Positions 8,380 through 15,872 of a stretch of DNA of 40,785 nt are shown here, in pieces. Source of the DNA: Gammaproteobacteria bacterium (GTDB taxonomy: Bacteria; Pseudomonadota; Gammaproteobacteria; Pseudomonadales; Pseudohongiellaceae). The stretch lies in NCBI GenBank assembly GCA_030645995.1, contig JAUSMU010000313.1:1-40785 (forward strand), given 5' to 3'. The first letter of the stretch is position 1. Each line of letters starts with the position of its first letter. The translations under genes were made by a program, and so were the position numbers. The notes under the pieces are model-generated. The model saw nothing but the letters and a program-made list of their open reading frames with translations, was not told the origin of the DNA and searched no databases.

Positions 8380-8973
8380 TTACTGAGCGTTTGGCTCGAT
8401 ATCAAGATCCAGTGACAGATCGTTCGGATCCTCATCCTTGGGGACCACGAGTTCGACTGTGGCGGTGGGCTCTGAGGGTTTCTCGGGCGTGACCAGTTGT
8501 TGACGCAGGGACTCAATTTCGGCCGTCAAACCCTGAGTGAGCTGCGAAGTGGCTTCGTTCTGAGCGATCCGACTGTTGTATTCCGGATCGAGTTCGGTGA
8601 TGTGATAAACCTTGTTGAAGGTTGACTTGTAGTCCTTCTTGCAGAGGATTGTAAACGTGGGCTCTTCGTAAATGGTGCGATATTCGTTGAGACGGGCGTA
8701 CAACACCTCTGTGCAGGTTGGGTCCCGCAAGGCCTCGACGACAGCCAGTTTCAGGAATGGGTGAAGGTTTGCCGCGCTCTCTGGCAGCCACATGCGCGTG
8801 GGGTCGGTCGTGACTGCCACTTCCGCCCCCGCTTCGGCTTCAGGGGCGACTTTTGCCTCGACGTCTGCTTCTGCGGCCAGTGCGGCATCGCCCGCCAGCG
8901 CCCATATGAGGACGAGTGATCGGGGAATGAATGTGCGGCAAATGTCGGGCAGGATTCTCATGCTTGAGGTCAT
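8380..8973 (-). CDS. Secreted acidic protein of unknown function
   Basis: A 197-residue protein not recognised as a known family. A basic, hydrophobic N-terminus (up to about residue 33, ending in GDAALAA) looks like a Sec signal peptide. It is followed by an Ala/Glu/Val-rich low-complexity linker (about 34-55), a central domain with two cysteines (in DPTCTEVL and TILCKKDY) that could form one disulfide, a helical Gln/Glu/Ser-rich stretch (TSQLTQGLTAEIESLRQQL) and a strongly acidic tail. The start is uncertain: ATG at 8973 or 8961 (MRILPD), neither with a clear ribosome site. It is upstream of pntAA on the same strand and divergent from the citramalate synthase gene. A periplasmic location is inferred. 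Confidence 0.6.
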   Translation of the reverse strand: MTSSMRILPDICRTFIPRSLVLIWALAGDAALAAEADVEAKVAPEAEAGAEVAVTTDPTRMWLPESAANLHPFLKLAVVEALRDPTCTEVLYARLNEYRTIYEEPTFTILCKKDYKSTFNKVYHITELDPEYNSRIAQNEATSQLTQGLTAEIESLRQQLVTPEKPSEPTATVELVVPKDEDPNDLSLDLDIEPNAQ

Positions 8974-9110
8974 CGGCAGGCAGTGGAAATCCTTGAGTGG
9001 TTTTGAGCAGGTTGATTTTCTGCGGGGGCATGCGGGGTTATGAATGGCGGCGTTATTTGTTAGAATCGGCTCCCCTCAACGCTGCCCGGCAGCCGGATGA
9101 ACACAGTCTT

Positions 9111-10649
9111 ATGAATACGAGAACAACTGCCCGCCACATCAAATTGCTCGATACGACGCTGCGCGATGGTGAACAGACTCAGGGAGTCTCCTTTGCCGCC
9201 AAGGAAAAGGTGAATATAGCGCGTGCGTTGCTGCAGTCTCTGAAGGTGGATCGCATTGAGGTTGCCTCAGCCCGGGTTTCGGAAGGCGAGAAGAAGGCGG
9301 TCATCGATATCAATACCTGGGCCGCCCAGGAGGGCTTTCTGGACAAAGTGGAGGTGCTCGGCTTTGTCGACCACAAGAAGAGTGTGGACTGGGTCGTCGA
9401 AACCGGCGGGCGGGTGATCAATCTGCTGGCCAAGGGCAGTGAGAAACATTGCCGTGAACAACTGGGTCGCACGCTGGATCAGCACATTCAGGATATCTGT
9501 CAGACCGTCGCCTATGCAAAAGAGCAGGGGCTGCGGGTCAACGTCTATCTGGAGGACTGGTCCAACGGCTATCAGGACAGCCGCGCTTATGTGTTCGGGT
9601 TGCTGGAGGGGATTCAGAGTATCGGCATCGCCGATTTCATGTTGCCCGATACGCTTGGGGTCATGACACCGGACGAAGTGTTTGCCGCGATGACCGATAT
9701 GATCACTCGCTTCCCTGAACTGGAATTTGATTTTCACCCTCACAATGACTATGGCCTGGCCACCGCAAACGTCATGGCGGCAGTGAAGGCGGGCATCAAC
9801 ACGATTCACTGTACCGTCAACTGTTTGGGCGAGCGTGCTGGTAATGCCTCGCTGGCCGAAGTGGCGGTAGTGCTTAAAGACAAGATGGGAATGTCACTTT
9901 CCATTGATGAGACCCGCATCGGTCTTCTCAGCCGCATGGTGGAGAATTTCTCCGGCAAATGGGTTGCGGCCAATGCACCGATCGTTGGTGCCGACGTGTT
10001 TACGCAGACGGCAGGCATTCATGCCGATGGCGACCTCAAGGGTGGGCTCTATATCACCGCACTGCGCCCCGAGCGTTTTGCCCGCAAGCGTATTTATGCG
10101 CTGGGCAAGATGAGCGGCAAGGCCTCGTTGGCCAACAACCTGGAGGAGCTGGGGCTGACGCTATCAGTAGAGGATCAGGCCAAGGTGCTCAAGCGCATCG
10201 TCAAGCTCGGCGACTCCAAGGAAATCATCACAGTCGATGATCTGCCCTTCATCATTGCCGATGTGCTGGAGAGCCGCGATTACAACTACACCCGCTTGCT
10301 CAATTGCTACATCAACAGCGGGTTGGATGTGGAAAGCACGGCGAGCATTCGCGTGAATATCGAGGGCAAGGAATACAGTGGCTCGGGTTCCGGAAATGGC
10401 GGTTTCGCAGCCTTCATCGATGCCGTCAGCAGGATTCTGGAAACACGAAACTTCCTGATGCCCGCTCTGATTGATTACGAAGTGCATATTCCGCGCGGCG
10501 GCAATACCAGTGCGCTGACCGAGTGCATCATCACCTGGAGCAACGACGGCAAGGAGCTGAAAACCCGAGGCGTGGATTCCAATCAAGTGCTTGCGGCCGT
10601 GAAGGCAACGCTGAGGATGATCAACATCAGAATGCACGCGCAAGCTTGA
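9111..10649 (+). CDS. cimA: (R)-citramalate synthase, Leptospira CimA type
   Basis: A 512-residue member of the isopropylmalate/citramalate synthase family. The TIM barrel carries LRDGEQ (Arg18, Asp19), the HPHND metal site (His209, His211) and His304; the C-terminal regulatory domain holds a Ser-Gly-rich loop (SGSGSGNGGF). Compared from memory with the characterised Leptospira interrogans citramalate synthase, the pyruvate-pocket residues Leu81, Leu104, Tyr144, Glu146 and Thr179 appear here as Leu83, Leu106, Tyr146, Glu148 and Thr181 at a constant offset of two. That favours pyruvate plus acetyl-CoA giving citramalate, the first step of threonine-independent isoleucine synthesis, rather than LeuA activity. 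The ATG at 9111 fits the homology. It converges on the LeuB-like gene with a 16-base gap. Confidence 0.82.
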   Translation: MNTRTTARHIKLLDTTLRDGEQTQGVSFAAKEKVNIARALLQSLKVDRIEVASARVSEGEKKAVIDINTWAAQEGFLDKVEVLGFVDHKKSVDWVVETGGRVINLLAKGSEKHCREQLGRTLDQHIQDICQTVAYAKEQGLRVNVYLEDWSNGYQDSRAYVFGLLEGIQSIGIADFMLPDTLGVMTPDEVFAAMTDMITRFPELEFDFHPHNDYGLATANVMAAVKAGINTIHCTVNCLGERAGNASLAEVAVVLKDKMGMSLSIDETRIGLLSRMVENFSGKWVAANAPIVGADVFTQTAGIHADGDLKGGLYITALRPERFARKRIYALGKMSGKASLANNLEELGLTLSVEDQAKVLKRIVKLGDSKEIITVDDLPFIIADVLESRDYNYTRLLNCYINSGLDVESTASIRVNIEGKEYSGSGSGNGGFAAFIDAVSRILETRNFLMPALIDYEVHIPRGGNTSALTECIITWSNDGKELKTRGVDSNQVLAAVKATLRMINIRMHAQA

Positions 10650-10665
10650 CGATAGTGTGGGAGCC

Positions 10666-11769
10666 TTAGACCGGCAGCTTGCGCAGTTCTGCTACGACCA
10701 GATCCCCGAACGCGCTGGTGTCGATCATCTTGACGTCTGCACCTGGCTTGGAAAGGTCGGGTGTTGAGTAGCCCTGTGCAAATACGCTCTGCATCGCATG
10801 CCAGACATTCTTCGCTTCCTTGTCCATGCCGAAGCTCATCTCCAGCATCATGGCCACAGAACCGATCATGGAGTAAGGGTTCGCAATGTTTTTGCCCGCG
10901 ATGTCCGGAGCTGAGCCATGCGAAGGCTCGTAGTAGGCCTTGTTGTCGCCCAGACATGCAGATGGCATCAGTCCGAGTGAGCCGAGAATGCCTCCGCCCT
11001 GATCGCTGAGGATGTCGCCGAACATGTTCTCCATCACCATGACGTCGAACTGGCGAGGATTCAGACATAGATAAGTAGCCGCAGCATCCACCAGGATATG
11101 AATTACTTTGACCTCCAGGTAGTCCTTGGCGACCTCTTCAATGATCTCGTTCCACAGCACGCTGGACTTCAGCACATTACTCTTGTGGATGTTGTGCAGC
11201 ACCTTCTTGCGTTTCATGGCGGTATCAAAGGCAACCTTGGCGATGCGACGAATCTGGTCTTCGTCGTATTCAAGGGTCTCCTTCACATAACGGATACCCT
11301 GTTCGTTGATGCCACTTTCTTTCTCCCCAAAGTACAGGCCTCCGACCAGTTCACGGATAATCATGATGTCGATGCCGTCGCCGATGATCTCTTTCTTCAG
11401 CGGAGAGAAGTGCGCGAGTCCCTTGGGCAGGAATACGGGACGGAAATTGGCATAAGTGTTGTAGCGTCGACGCAGTGGGAGCAGAGCGCCACGTTCTGGT
11501 TGCTTGTCTACCGGAATCTTTTTGGAGTCTTCATGATTCAATCCGATTGGTCCCTTGAGGATGGCGTCAGCCTCGTCGCAAATTTTCTTGGTCTGCTCGG
11601 GGAAGGGATCTCCGTACTCGAAATAGGCACTGGCGCCGAAGGGGGCGTGAATCAATTCAAACTCGACGTCGTTGCGCTCTTCGACCAGTTTGAGAACCTT
11701 GACTGCTTCGGCCATGATTTCCGGGCCGATGCCATCGCCATCCAGCAATGCAATCTTGTACTTGCTCAT
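10666..11769 (-). CDS. leuB: 3-isopropylmalate dehydrogenase family protein (LeuB-like)
   Basis: A 367-residue isocitrate/isopropylmalate dehydrogenase family enzyme. It opens with IALLDGDGIGPEI, has the NPRQFDVMVMENMFGDILSDQGGG region that binds Mg2+ and substrate, and HGSAPDIAGKNIANP for NAD binding. LeuB oxidises and decarboxylates 3-isopropylmalate, and also methylmalate in the citramalate route to isoleucine. The neighbouring citramalate synthase makes the dual role attractive. It deviates from textbook LeuB around the catalytic helix (HILVDAAATYLC), so another beta-hydroxyacid substrate is possible. The ATG at 11769 was chosen because the glycine-rich start follows at once and AGGA lies about seven bases upstream. 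No leuC or leuD lies in the window. Confidence 0.8.
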   Translation of the reverse strand: MSKYKIALLDGDGIGPEIMAEAVKVLKLVEERNDVEFELIHAPFGASAYFEYGDPFPEQTKKICDEADAILKGPIGLNHEDSKKIPVDKQPERGALLPLRRRYNTYANFRPVFLPKGLAHFSPLKKEIIGDGIDIMIIRELVGGLYFGEKESGINEQGIRYVKETLEYDEDQIRRIAKVAFDTAMKRKKVLHNIHKSNVLKSSVLWNEIIEEVAKDYLEVKVIHILVDAAATYLCLNPRQFDVMVMENMFGDILSDQGGGILGSLGLMPSACLGDNKAYYEPSHGSAPDIAGKNIANPYSMIGSVAMMLEMSFGMDKEAKNVWHAMQSVFAQGYSTPDLSKPGADVKMIDTSAFGDLVVAELRKLPV

Positions 11770-11897
11770 GAGTGTCCTGATGTTATTCGCCAGTCGGCCG
11801 GGAGGCCGGAGTAAAAGAGGCGCGTAATTTAGCATGCTGGCTGTCTGGGGAACAAGGCAATGCGGGAGAGTGTGTGCAGGAGAAGAGTAAGAGCGCG

Positions 11898-11923
11898 CCC
11901 GGATGCGTATAGAGCAATCCGGG
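11898..11923. terminator. Hairpin downstream of the 42-residue membrane protein gene
   Basis: CCCGGAT (11898-11904) and ATCCGGG (11917-11923) form a perfect seven-base stem around a 12-base loop. It lies 20 bases beyond the stop codon of the small minus-strand gene and upstream of leuB. There is no run of T on either strand, so it may be a weak terminator, a processing site or chance. Confidence 0.3.
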
Positions 11924-11943
11924 TTGAGGAGTGAAAGACTGGG

Positions 11944-12072
11944 TCAGAACAGTACGGAAACCTGTCGAATGAAGATAATCAGCAAGAGGGCGACAACAAT
12001 ATAGGTGACCGAGTCACCGACTTCGAAGCCGAAAAATTTCTTGGGCTTTTGCTCATTGTGATTGAAGCTCAT
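11944..12072 (-). CDS. 42-residue single-pass membrane protein
   Basis: An open frame of 43 codons from ATG at 12072 to TGA at 11944. The product starts MSFNHNEQKPKKFFGF, a basic hydrophilic arm, continues with EVGDSVTY, and then has one strongly hydrophobic helix of about 15 residues (IVVALLLIIFI) followed by RQVSVLF. A GGAG lies about ten bases before the ATG. The lysine-rich N-terminus would place that end in the cytoplasm and the short C-terminus across the membrane. No family is recognised. It stands alone between leuB and yehS on the minus strand, with AT-rich DNA upstream (12073-12333). Coding status is inferred from membrane-protein composition, ribosome site and position. Confidence 0.6.
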   Translation of the reverse strand: MSFNHNEQKPKKFFGFEVGDSVTYIVVALLLIIFIRQVSVLF

Positions 12073-12333
12073 TACACCAAATCTCCATGAGGGGCGGAAA
12101 AGTCTGCATTGTTACACAAGTTCCCGCCGCTTTGCCATATTCATGCTCGAGTCATAGCAGAATTTCCATATTGAATTCATCGATTTGAGCATAAAAACTC
12201 GAAAAAGGATGGGTGGTTGATTAAGTTTTGGTCAGACAGAAGGGCCAACCTCACAGTTTTCTTGTAAGATGCCACCTTGTTCTAGGTGGACGCGTTTCGT
12301 CGTCCCGGAACCACTCTTGGTAGAATAAAGTTC

Positions 12334-12861
12334 ATGACTCACAACGACGTGCTGCGCCGAATTCGTTACATATTCGATCTGAATGACAATAACATGATAG
12401 AAGTGTTTGCCTGTGCCGATCATTCGGTGACTAGAGAGCAGGTCTGTGCCTGGTTGAAGCAGGAGGCAGAAACTGGTTATCAGGAAATTGATGACGTTCA
12501 GATGGCGATCTTCCTGAACGGCTGGATCAATGCTCGACGCGGTCGGCGCGAAGACCCTCAGCCCGCACCAGAAGGGAGTCTGACCAACAATATGATTCTG
12601 ATGAAGCTGCGCATTGCGTTGAATCTGCAATCCGACGATATCCTGACCCTTTTGGAGGAAACTGGGCTCACTTTCAGCAAGCACGAATTGACAGCCCTGT
12701 TCCGTAAGCCAGGTCATAAGCATTATCGACGTTGCGAGGATCAGCTATTGCGTAATTTTCTGAAGGGGTTGCAACTACGCTTTCGCGATGAAGAGCCGCC
12801 GCAGATTCAGGCTCAGCCACCGGCTCAAACTCAAACCCACGATGTGTGGAAGCGCAGTTGA
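12334..12861 (+). CDS. yehS: YehS family protein (DUF1456)
   Basis: A 175-residue cytoplasmic protein with two related halves, each a DUF1456 repeat. The first (about residues 1-70) opens NDVLRRIRYIFDLND and the second (about 90-150) opens NNMILMKLRIALNL; both have the spaced arginine/leucine helix followed by an aspartate-rich turn and a lysine/arginine-rich segment. The C-terminus is Pro/Gln-rich. The family is widespread in gammaproteobacteria; its role is unknown. The ATG at 12334 matches the family start; the reading frame is open upstream to 12286 but that part is not conserved. It is convergent with the LpxH-like gene, 15 bases away. Confidence 0.9.
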   Translation: MTHNDVLRRIRYIFDLNDNNMIEVFACADHSVTREQVCAWLKQEAETGYQEIDDVQMAIFLNGWINARRGRREDPQPAPEGSLTNNMILMKLRIALNLQSDDILTLLEETGLTFSKHELTALFRKPGHKHYRRCEDQLLRNFLKGLQLRFRDEEPPQIQAQPPAQTQTHDVWKRS

Positions 12862-12876
12862 GCTGCTGTGGATGCG

Positions 12877-13692
12877 TTACGACGCGTCCACAGCATGTAG
12901 TTCTCTCGCAAGTGACAGGGAGGGGAACTGGTGCGCCAGTTCGGCCCACTTCAATATTTCAAGCGACCCATCCTGATTTTCCACCAACGCTGTGCAGCTC
13001 TCTACCCAGTCGCCGGTATTGCAGTACAGCGTGTCTCCGAAGTAAGTCATCTCTGCGTGGTGAATGTGCCCGCACACGACACCATCGAGATGCTGAGCAC
13101 GGGCCGAGTTCACTACCGTTTCCTCAAACTTGCCAATGTAACTGACCACATTCTTGACTTTGTGTTTCAGATGGCCGGCAAGTGACCAGTAAGGCAGTCC
13201 GATCATTTCTCTCACGCGATTGACCAAGCGATTGACGAAAAGCAATTGACCGTACATCGATGAGCCAAGTTTCGCCAGCAGTGGACTGATCTTGATGACG
13301 GTATCAAATTGATCGCCGTGCAGAATCAGAAGTCGTTTTCGATCGGCGGTCGCATGAACAGCTGTGTCGAGAACATGAATGTTGTCGAACGACTGGCTGC
13401 AGTAGGCCCTCGCTACTTCGTCGTGATTTCCTGGCGTGTACACCACCATCGTGCCAGACGCAGCTTTCTGCAAAATGCAGTTGACGACTTCCTGATGTGC
13501 AGTGGGCCAATACGCCTTCTTGCGCATCTCCCAGCCATCGAAGATGTCACCAATCAGATAGAGGTAATCAGATTTGGTGGAGTGCAGAAAGTTGAGGAGG
13601 AATTCTGCCTGGCAGCCTCGGAAGCCAAGGTGCACGTCGGAGATGAAAATGCTGCGGTATTTCAGTTTGCGCGGGGGCTTTTCAGCAATCAT
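12877..13692 (-). CDS. LpxH-like metallophosphoesterase (UDP-2,3-diacylglucosamine diphosphatase family)
   Basis: A 271-residue calcineurin-fold hydrolase with all five metal motifs: DVHLG (Asp19, His21), GDIFDGW (Asp49), GNHDE (Asn89, His90), HGDQFD and GHIHHA. This is the COG2908/LpxH group, which cleaves the pyrophosphate of UDP-linked lipids or related compounds at the inner membrane. At 271 residues it is longer than classical LpxH (about 240), and its partner here is a glycosyltransferase rather than lipid A genes, so it may be an LpxH paralogue acting on another glycolipid. The ATG at 13692 has GAGGT about seven bases upstream. It is divergent from the glycosyltransferase across 162 bases. 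Confidence 0.85.
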   Translation of the reverse strand: MIAEKPPRKLKYRSIFISDVHLGFRGCQAEFLLNFLHSTKSDYLYLIGDIFDGWEMRKKAYWPTAHQEVVNCILQKAASGTMVVYTPGNHDEVARAYCSQSFDNIHVLDTAVHATADRKRLLILHGDQFDTVIKISPLLAKLGSSMYGQLLFVNRLVNRVREMIGLPYWSLAGHLKHKVKNVVSYIGKFEETVVNSARAQHLDGVVCGHIHHAEMTYFGDTLYCNTGDWVESCTALVENQDGSLEILKWAELAHQFPSLSLARELHAVDAS

Positions 13693-13742
13693 TACATGAC
13701 CTCATGGTTGCAGATTTGCTGCATAAGGTAGCCGTCGCTTGT

Positions 13743-13771
13743 GACCGCCATATGACACTCTGATGGCGGTC
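13743..13771. promoter_or_regulatory. Inverted repeat between divergent LpxH-like and glycosyltransferase genes
   Basis: GACCGCCAT (13743-13751) and ATGGCGGTC (13763-13771) are perfect nine-base arms separated by 11 bases, giving a centre-to-centre distance of 20 bases, about two helical turns. It sits 51 bases from the minus-strand start and 84 bases from the plus-strand start. That geometry suits an operator for a dimeric regulator controlling both genes, although a hairpin is also possible. Confidence 0.45.
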
Positions 13772-13854
13772 GTGTGACTGCGCAACAGCATGACGCGAAC
13801 TGTCACAATTGCTCGCTATTATTTGCGGGCATAAGACAGGAGGCCTGTACCGCA

Positions 13855-14973
13855 ATGAGCAGAATCATTTACGGAGTCTCGGGCGAGGGTTCGGGGCATT
13901 CATCGCGCGCCAGAGAGATGGTGCGACATCTGCAGGAGCGTGGGCACGAGGTAAAGATCGTGTCATATGATCGTGGTTATCGAAATCTCGCAGCGGATTT
14001 TGATTGTCTGCAGGTGGAAGGTCTGCGCATTATCAGTCGTAACAATCGTGTGAGCGTATTGGGCACGATCTGGAACAATTTGCGCAGAGGTCGCCGTGCG
14101 TGGCAGCGTCTTCGTGAGCTGCGTGCTCTGTTTGGCAGCTTTCGTCCCGATTGTGTAATTACGGATTTCGAGCCGTCAACAGCCTGGCTGGCGCGAATGC
14201 ACAAGTTGCCACTGATCAGTCTGGATAATCAGCATCGCATGCGCTATATGAAATTCGATGTGCCAGGTTGGCTGCGATTCGAGCAATGGCAGACCCGGAC
14301 TATCATTCGCCTGATGATTCCAAATCCGGATGTGGCACTGGCAATCACTTTCTTTCGCGGCGAGATCACCAATGATCGAACCTTTCTGTTTGCTCCGATT
14401 CTGCGTCGGGAGGTGTGCTCGCTGCAGACGTCGTCGGGAAATTTTCACCTGGTCTATATGACGGGCCGGTTTGATTCTCTTGTTGCGACTCTCAAGCAGT
14501 TTCCCTCACACCGCTTTGTTGTATATGGATACAACGATCGCGGAAGCAGCGATCAAGGCGACGACGCCAATCTGGAGTATCGCGAATTCAGTACGGACGG
14601 GTTTCTCCAGGATCTGGCTGCCTGTCAATCGGTGATCGCCACGGCCGGATTCACGCTGATCAGCGAGGCGATGCATCTGCAGAAGCCCTATCTGGCCTTT
14701 CCCATGCACGGGCAGTTTGAGCAGAAGCTGAATGCGTTGTGTCTGGAGCGCCTGGGCGTGGGAATGGCTGCCAACACCGCTGACAGCGAGACTCTTGCCG
14801 AGTTCTTCTTGCGAATACCTGTTCTCGCGGCAAAGTTGCGAGAGCAGCAGAGCACCTCGCAGGAGGTCTCGCAAAAAACCCCGCAGAAAGATTGCTGCAA
14901 CCATGAAATCAAGGCAAAACTTGATGAGTTGACTGATGGCAATCTGTCGATGCTGAAGCGACTTCAGCGCTAG
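13855..14973 (+). CDS. GT-B glycosyltransferase of the MJ1255 (TIGR00661) family
   Basis: A 372-residue protein. The N-terminal Rossmann half opens RIIYGVSGEGSGHSSRA, with the glycine-rich GEGSGH loop and a basic helix. The C-terminal half holds TAGFTLISEAMHLQKPYLAFP, the GT-B nucleotide-sugar pocket seen in MurG- and MGDG-synthase-like enzymes. This fits the MJ1255 family of membrane-associated glycosyltransferases whose acceptors are mostly unknown. The ATG at 13855 has a strong AGGAGG 11 bases upstream. The divergent LpxH-like phosphoesterase suggests they handle the same nucleotide-linked lipid or sugar. The C-terminal 50 residues are Lys/Gln/Ser-rich and probably peripheral. Confidence 0.8.
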   Translation: MSRIIYGVSGEGSGHSSRAREMVRHLQERGHEVKIVSYDRGYRNLAADFDCLQVEGLRIISRNNRVSVLGTIWNNLRRGRRAWQRLRELRALFGSFRPDCVITDFEPSTAWLARMHKLPLISLDNQHRMRYMKFDVPGWLRFEQWQTRTIIRLMIPNPDVALAITFFRGEITNDRTFLFAPILRREVCSLQTSSGNFHLVYMTGRFDSLVATLKQFPSHRFVVYGYNDRGSSDQGDDANLEYREFSTDGFLQDLAACQSVIATAGFTLISEAMHLQKPYLAFPMHGQFEQKLNALCLERLGVGMAANTADSETLAEFFLRIPVLAAKLREQQSTSQEVSQKTPQKDCCNHEIKAKLDELTDGNLSMLKRLQR

Positions 14974-15269
14974 TCTGCAATCGAAGGGCGTGCCGGTCAT
15001 CATTGCAGATAGCTGCCATGGGATTGATCTGGCGAGGCATACCTGGAAGTTGCAACAGATTGTCACAACAATAACCCTGAATTTATCAGGGATTATCATA
15101 AGTTAGCCAACTGAATTGCTGCCTGAAGATGGATTCGCCTTGGCGACGGTGGTACATTACCGTCGTTTGCAATTGCTCCTCGCTGACAAGATTCAGGGCG
15201 GAAGCATGGAAATACAAAGTATCTCAGCGCCTTAGACGCTGAAACTCCATTTAGTTAGAAAAATCAGAC
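14974..15269 (+). promoter_or_regulatory. Leader of the molybdenum hydroxylase operon with three inverted repeats
   Basis: This 296-base non-coding stretch precedes the operon. It holds three inverted repeats: CCCTGA/TCAGGG (15075-15080 and 15086-15091), CGACGGT/ACCGTCG (15144-15150 and 15159-15165) and TCAGCG/CGCTGA (15224-15229 and 15237-15242). The first is extended by nearly complementary flanks and could end the upstream glycosyltransferase transcript. The last lies 27 bases before the first ATG. They may be operators or RNA hairpins. No known riboswitch consensus was recognised, and no promoter boxes are claimed. Confidence 0.4.
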
Positions 15270-15872
15270 ATGGGGCCCAACAAAGTGAACATCACCCTAA
15301 CACGCAGACGATTCATCAAGAGCGTTATCTTCTCTGCCGCTGCCGCCAGCAGCGGCGCGGGATGGTATATGGCTTCTGCCGCATCAAATCCGGCAGGCGG
15401 CGTAGAGCGCCTGGTATCCATCAACGTCAATGGCCGCGTACGGCGCGTTGACGTACTCCCGCAAGAAACTCTTGCGCACACTCTTCGATACAAGCTCGGT
15501 CTGACCGGCACCAAGGTTGCCTGCAACCGTGGCGAATGCGGCGCGTGTACCGTGTTGATCGACGACGTCAACTACTACTCCTGCTCTACCCTGACGCATA
15601 ACGTCAAGGATCGCGCGGTGCTGACAGTAGAAGGGCTGCGCGCTGAAGACGGTACGCTGCACGCGGTGCAGGCGGCATTCATTCAGGAACTCAGTCCAGC
15701 GTGTGGCTTCTGTACTTCAGGTCAGGTCATGTCTGCTGTGGCGCTGCTGAAAGCCAATCCGAAACCAACACGCCAGCAGGCACGCGAGGCAATGTCAGGA
15801 AACCTCTGCCGTTGCGGGGCTTATGATCACTATCTGAACGGCGTAATGCGCGCCTCGGGGCAACTGTCATGA
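15270..15872 (+). CDS. Molybdenum hydroxylase small subunit, [2Fe-2S], Tat-exported
   Basis: A 200-residue iron-sulfur subunit of the xanthine dehydrogenase family (PaoA/YagT type). The N-terminal Tat signal TRRRFIK (residues 11-17) and hydrophobic segment predict folded export to the periplasm. A plant-type ferredoxin cluster is bound by Cys85, Cys90, Cys93 and Cys105, and the second cluster by Cys145, Cys148, Cys180 and Cys182. It carries electrons from the molybdenum centre to FAD or an outside acceptor. Its stop overlaps the large-subunit start (ATGA). The other two subunits lack signals, so they presumably ride out attached to this one. Confidence 0.93.
   Translation: MGPNKVNITLTRRRFIKSVIFSAAAASSGAGWYMASAASNPAGGVERLVSINVNGRVRRVDVLPQETLAHTLRYKLGLTGTKVACNRGECGACTVLIDDVNYYSCSTLTHNVKDRAVLTVEGLRAEDGTLHAVQAAFIQELSPACGFCTSGQVMSAVALLKANPKPTRQQAREAMSGNLCRCGAYDHYLNGVMRASGQLS

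Noticed and set aside
9097-9114. Five-codon mini-frame (MNTVL) whose stop overlaps the citramalate synthase start
   Set aside because: Too short and with only one leucine codon; no terminator or antiterminator pair was seen, so no attenuation leader can be claimed.
12232-12723. 163-residue open frame antisense to yehS
   Set aside because: Opposite strand to a well-supported gene, no ribosome site, no domain; it follows from codon bias.
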